DNA of 21,269 nt from a virus, in IMG/VR virus record IMGVR_UViG_3300037042_003732, positions 1 to 21,269 of that record. The stretch is one strand, 5' to 3'. The notes below the pieces were generated by a model that saw only the letters and a program-made list of their open reading frames with translations, had not been told where the DNA came from and searched no databases. The position numbers and the translations under genes were made by a program. Shown here piece after piece: positions 21,269 to 21,269 of this stretch. The stretch's first letter is position 1, and the number at the start of each line of letters is the position of its first letter.

Positions 21269-21269
21269 T

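Overview
The window is a low-GC stretch of a T4-like (myovirus-type) phage genome whose host is most likely in the Bacteroidota, probably a flavobacterium. The T4-like assignment rests on the ordered head block: gp20-type portal (1587-3395), gp21-type prohead protease (4905-5633), gp22-type scaffold (5992-7494) and gp23-type major capsid protein (7523-9409). A gp55-like late sigma factor (18443-19186) and a gp5-like OB-fold baseplate protein (14362-15921) support it. The host call rests on A-rich leaders with almost no Shine-Dalgarno sequences, a small DUF4494-like protein, a bS21 ribosomal protein of Bacteroidota type, and one good TTTG-N19-TAnnTTTG promoter. No tRNA, CRISPR array, integrase or insertion sequence was seen.

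Left part, mostly + strand (1-11265). The window opens inside a gene whose product looks like the LCIB/LCIC beta-carbonic-anhydrase family. It is followed by a small unknown protein and a 2-oxoglutarate/Fe(II) oxygenase. The head-assembly module comes next: portal, a probable prohead core protein, an unknown protein, protease, a small DUF4494-like protein, a terminator, the scaffold, the capsid protein and a second terminator. A bS21 gene lies antisense between the core protein and the protease genes. After the capsid gene come a small minus-strand gene and two plus-strand genes that may encode head-internal or virion proteins, one with a basic CGR...YPKC tail.

Right part, minus strand (11252-21268). 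A two-gene cassette (a lipoprotein and an unknown protein) sits behind a host-type promoter at the convergence point. Further on are a protein with a basic Cys-containing tail, virion or baseplate proteins (the gp5-like OB-fold protein and several large proteins of unknown function), a small protein that could be a gp33-type coactivator, the gp55-like sigma factor, two glycosyltransferases (GT-A and GT-B folds) and a partial gene at the edge.

How it fits together. Head and tail genes are late genes. A recurring TATTTAT box, read in the coding direction, lies 4-22 nt before at least nine gene starts on both strands. It is a plausible late-promoter element for the gp55-like factor. The capsid protein carries a gp21-type cleavage site (INE|A after residue 60) where T4 gp23 is cut after residue 65. 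The LCIB-like protein, bS21, oxygenase, glycosyltransferases and lipoprotein are accessory genes that probably act on the host or on the virion. No intergenic stretch exceeds 300 bases.
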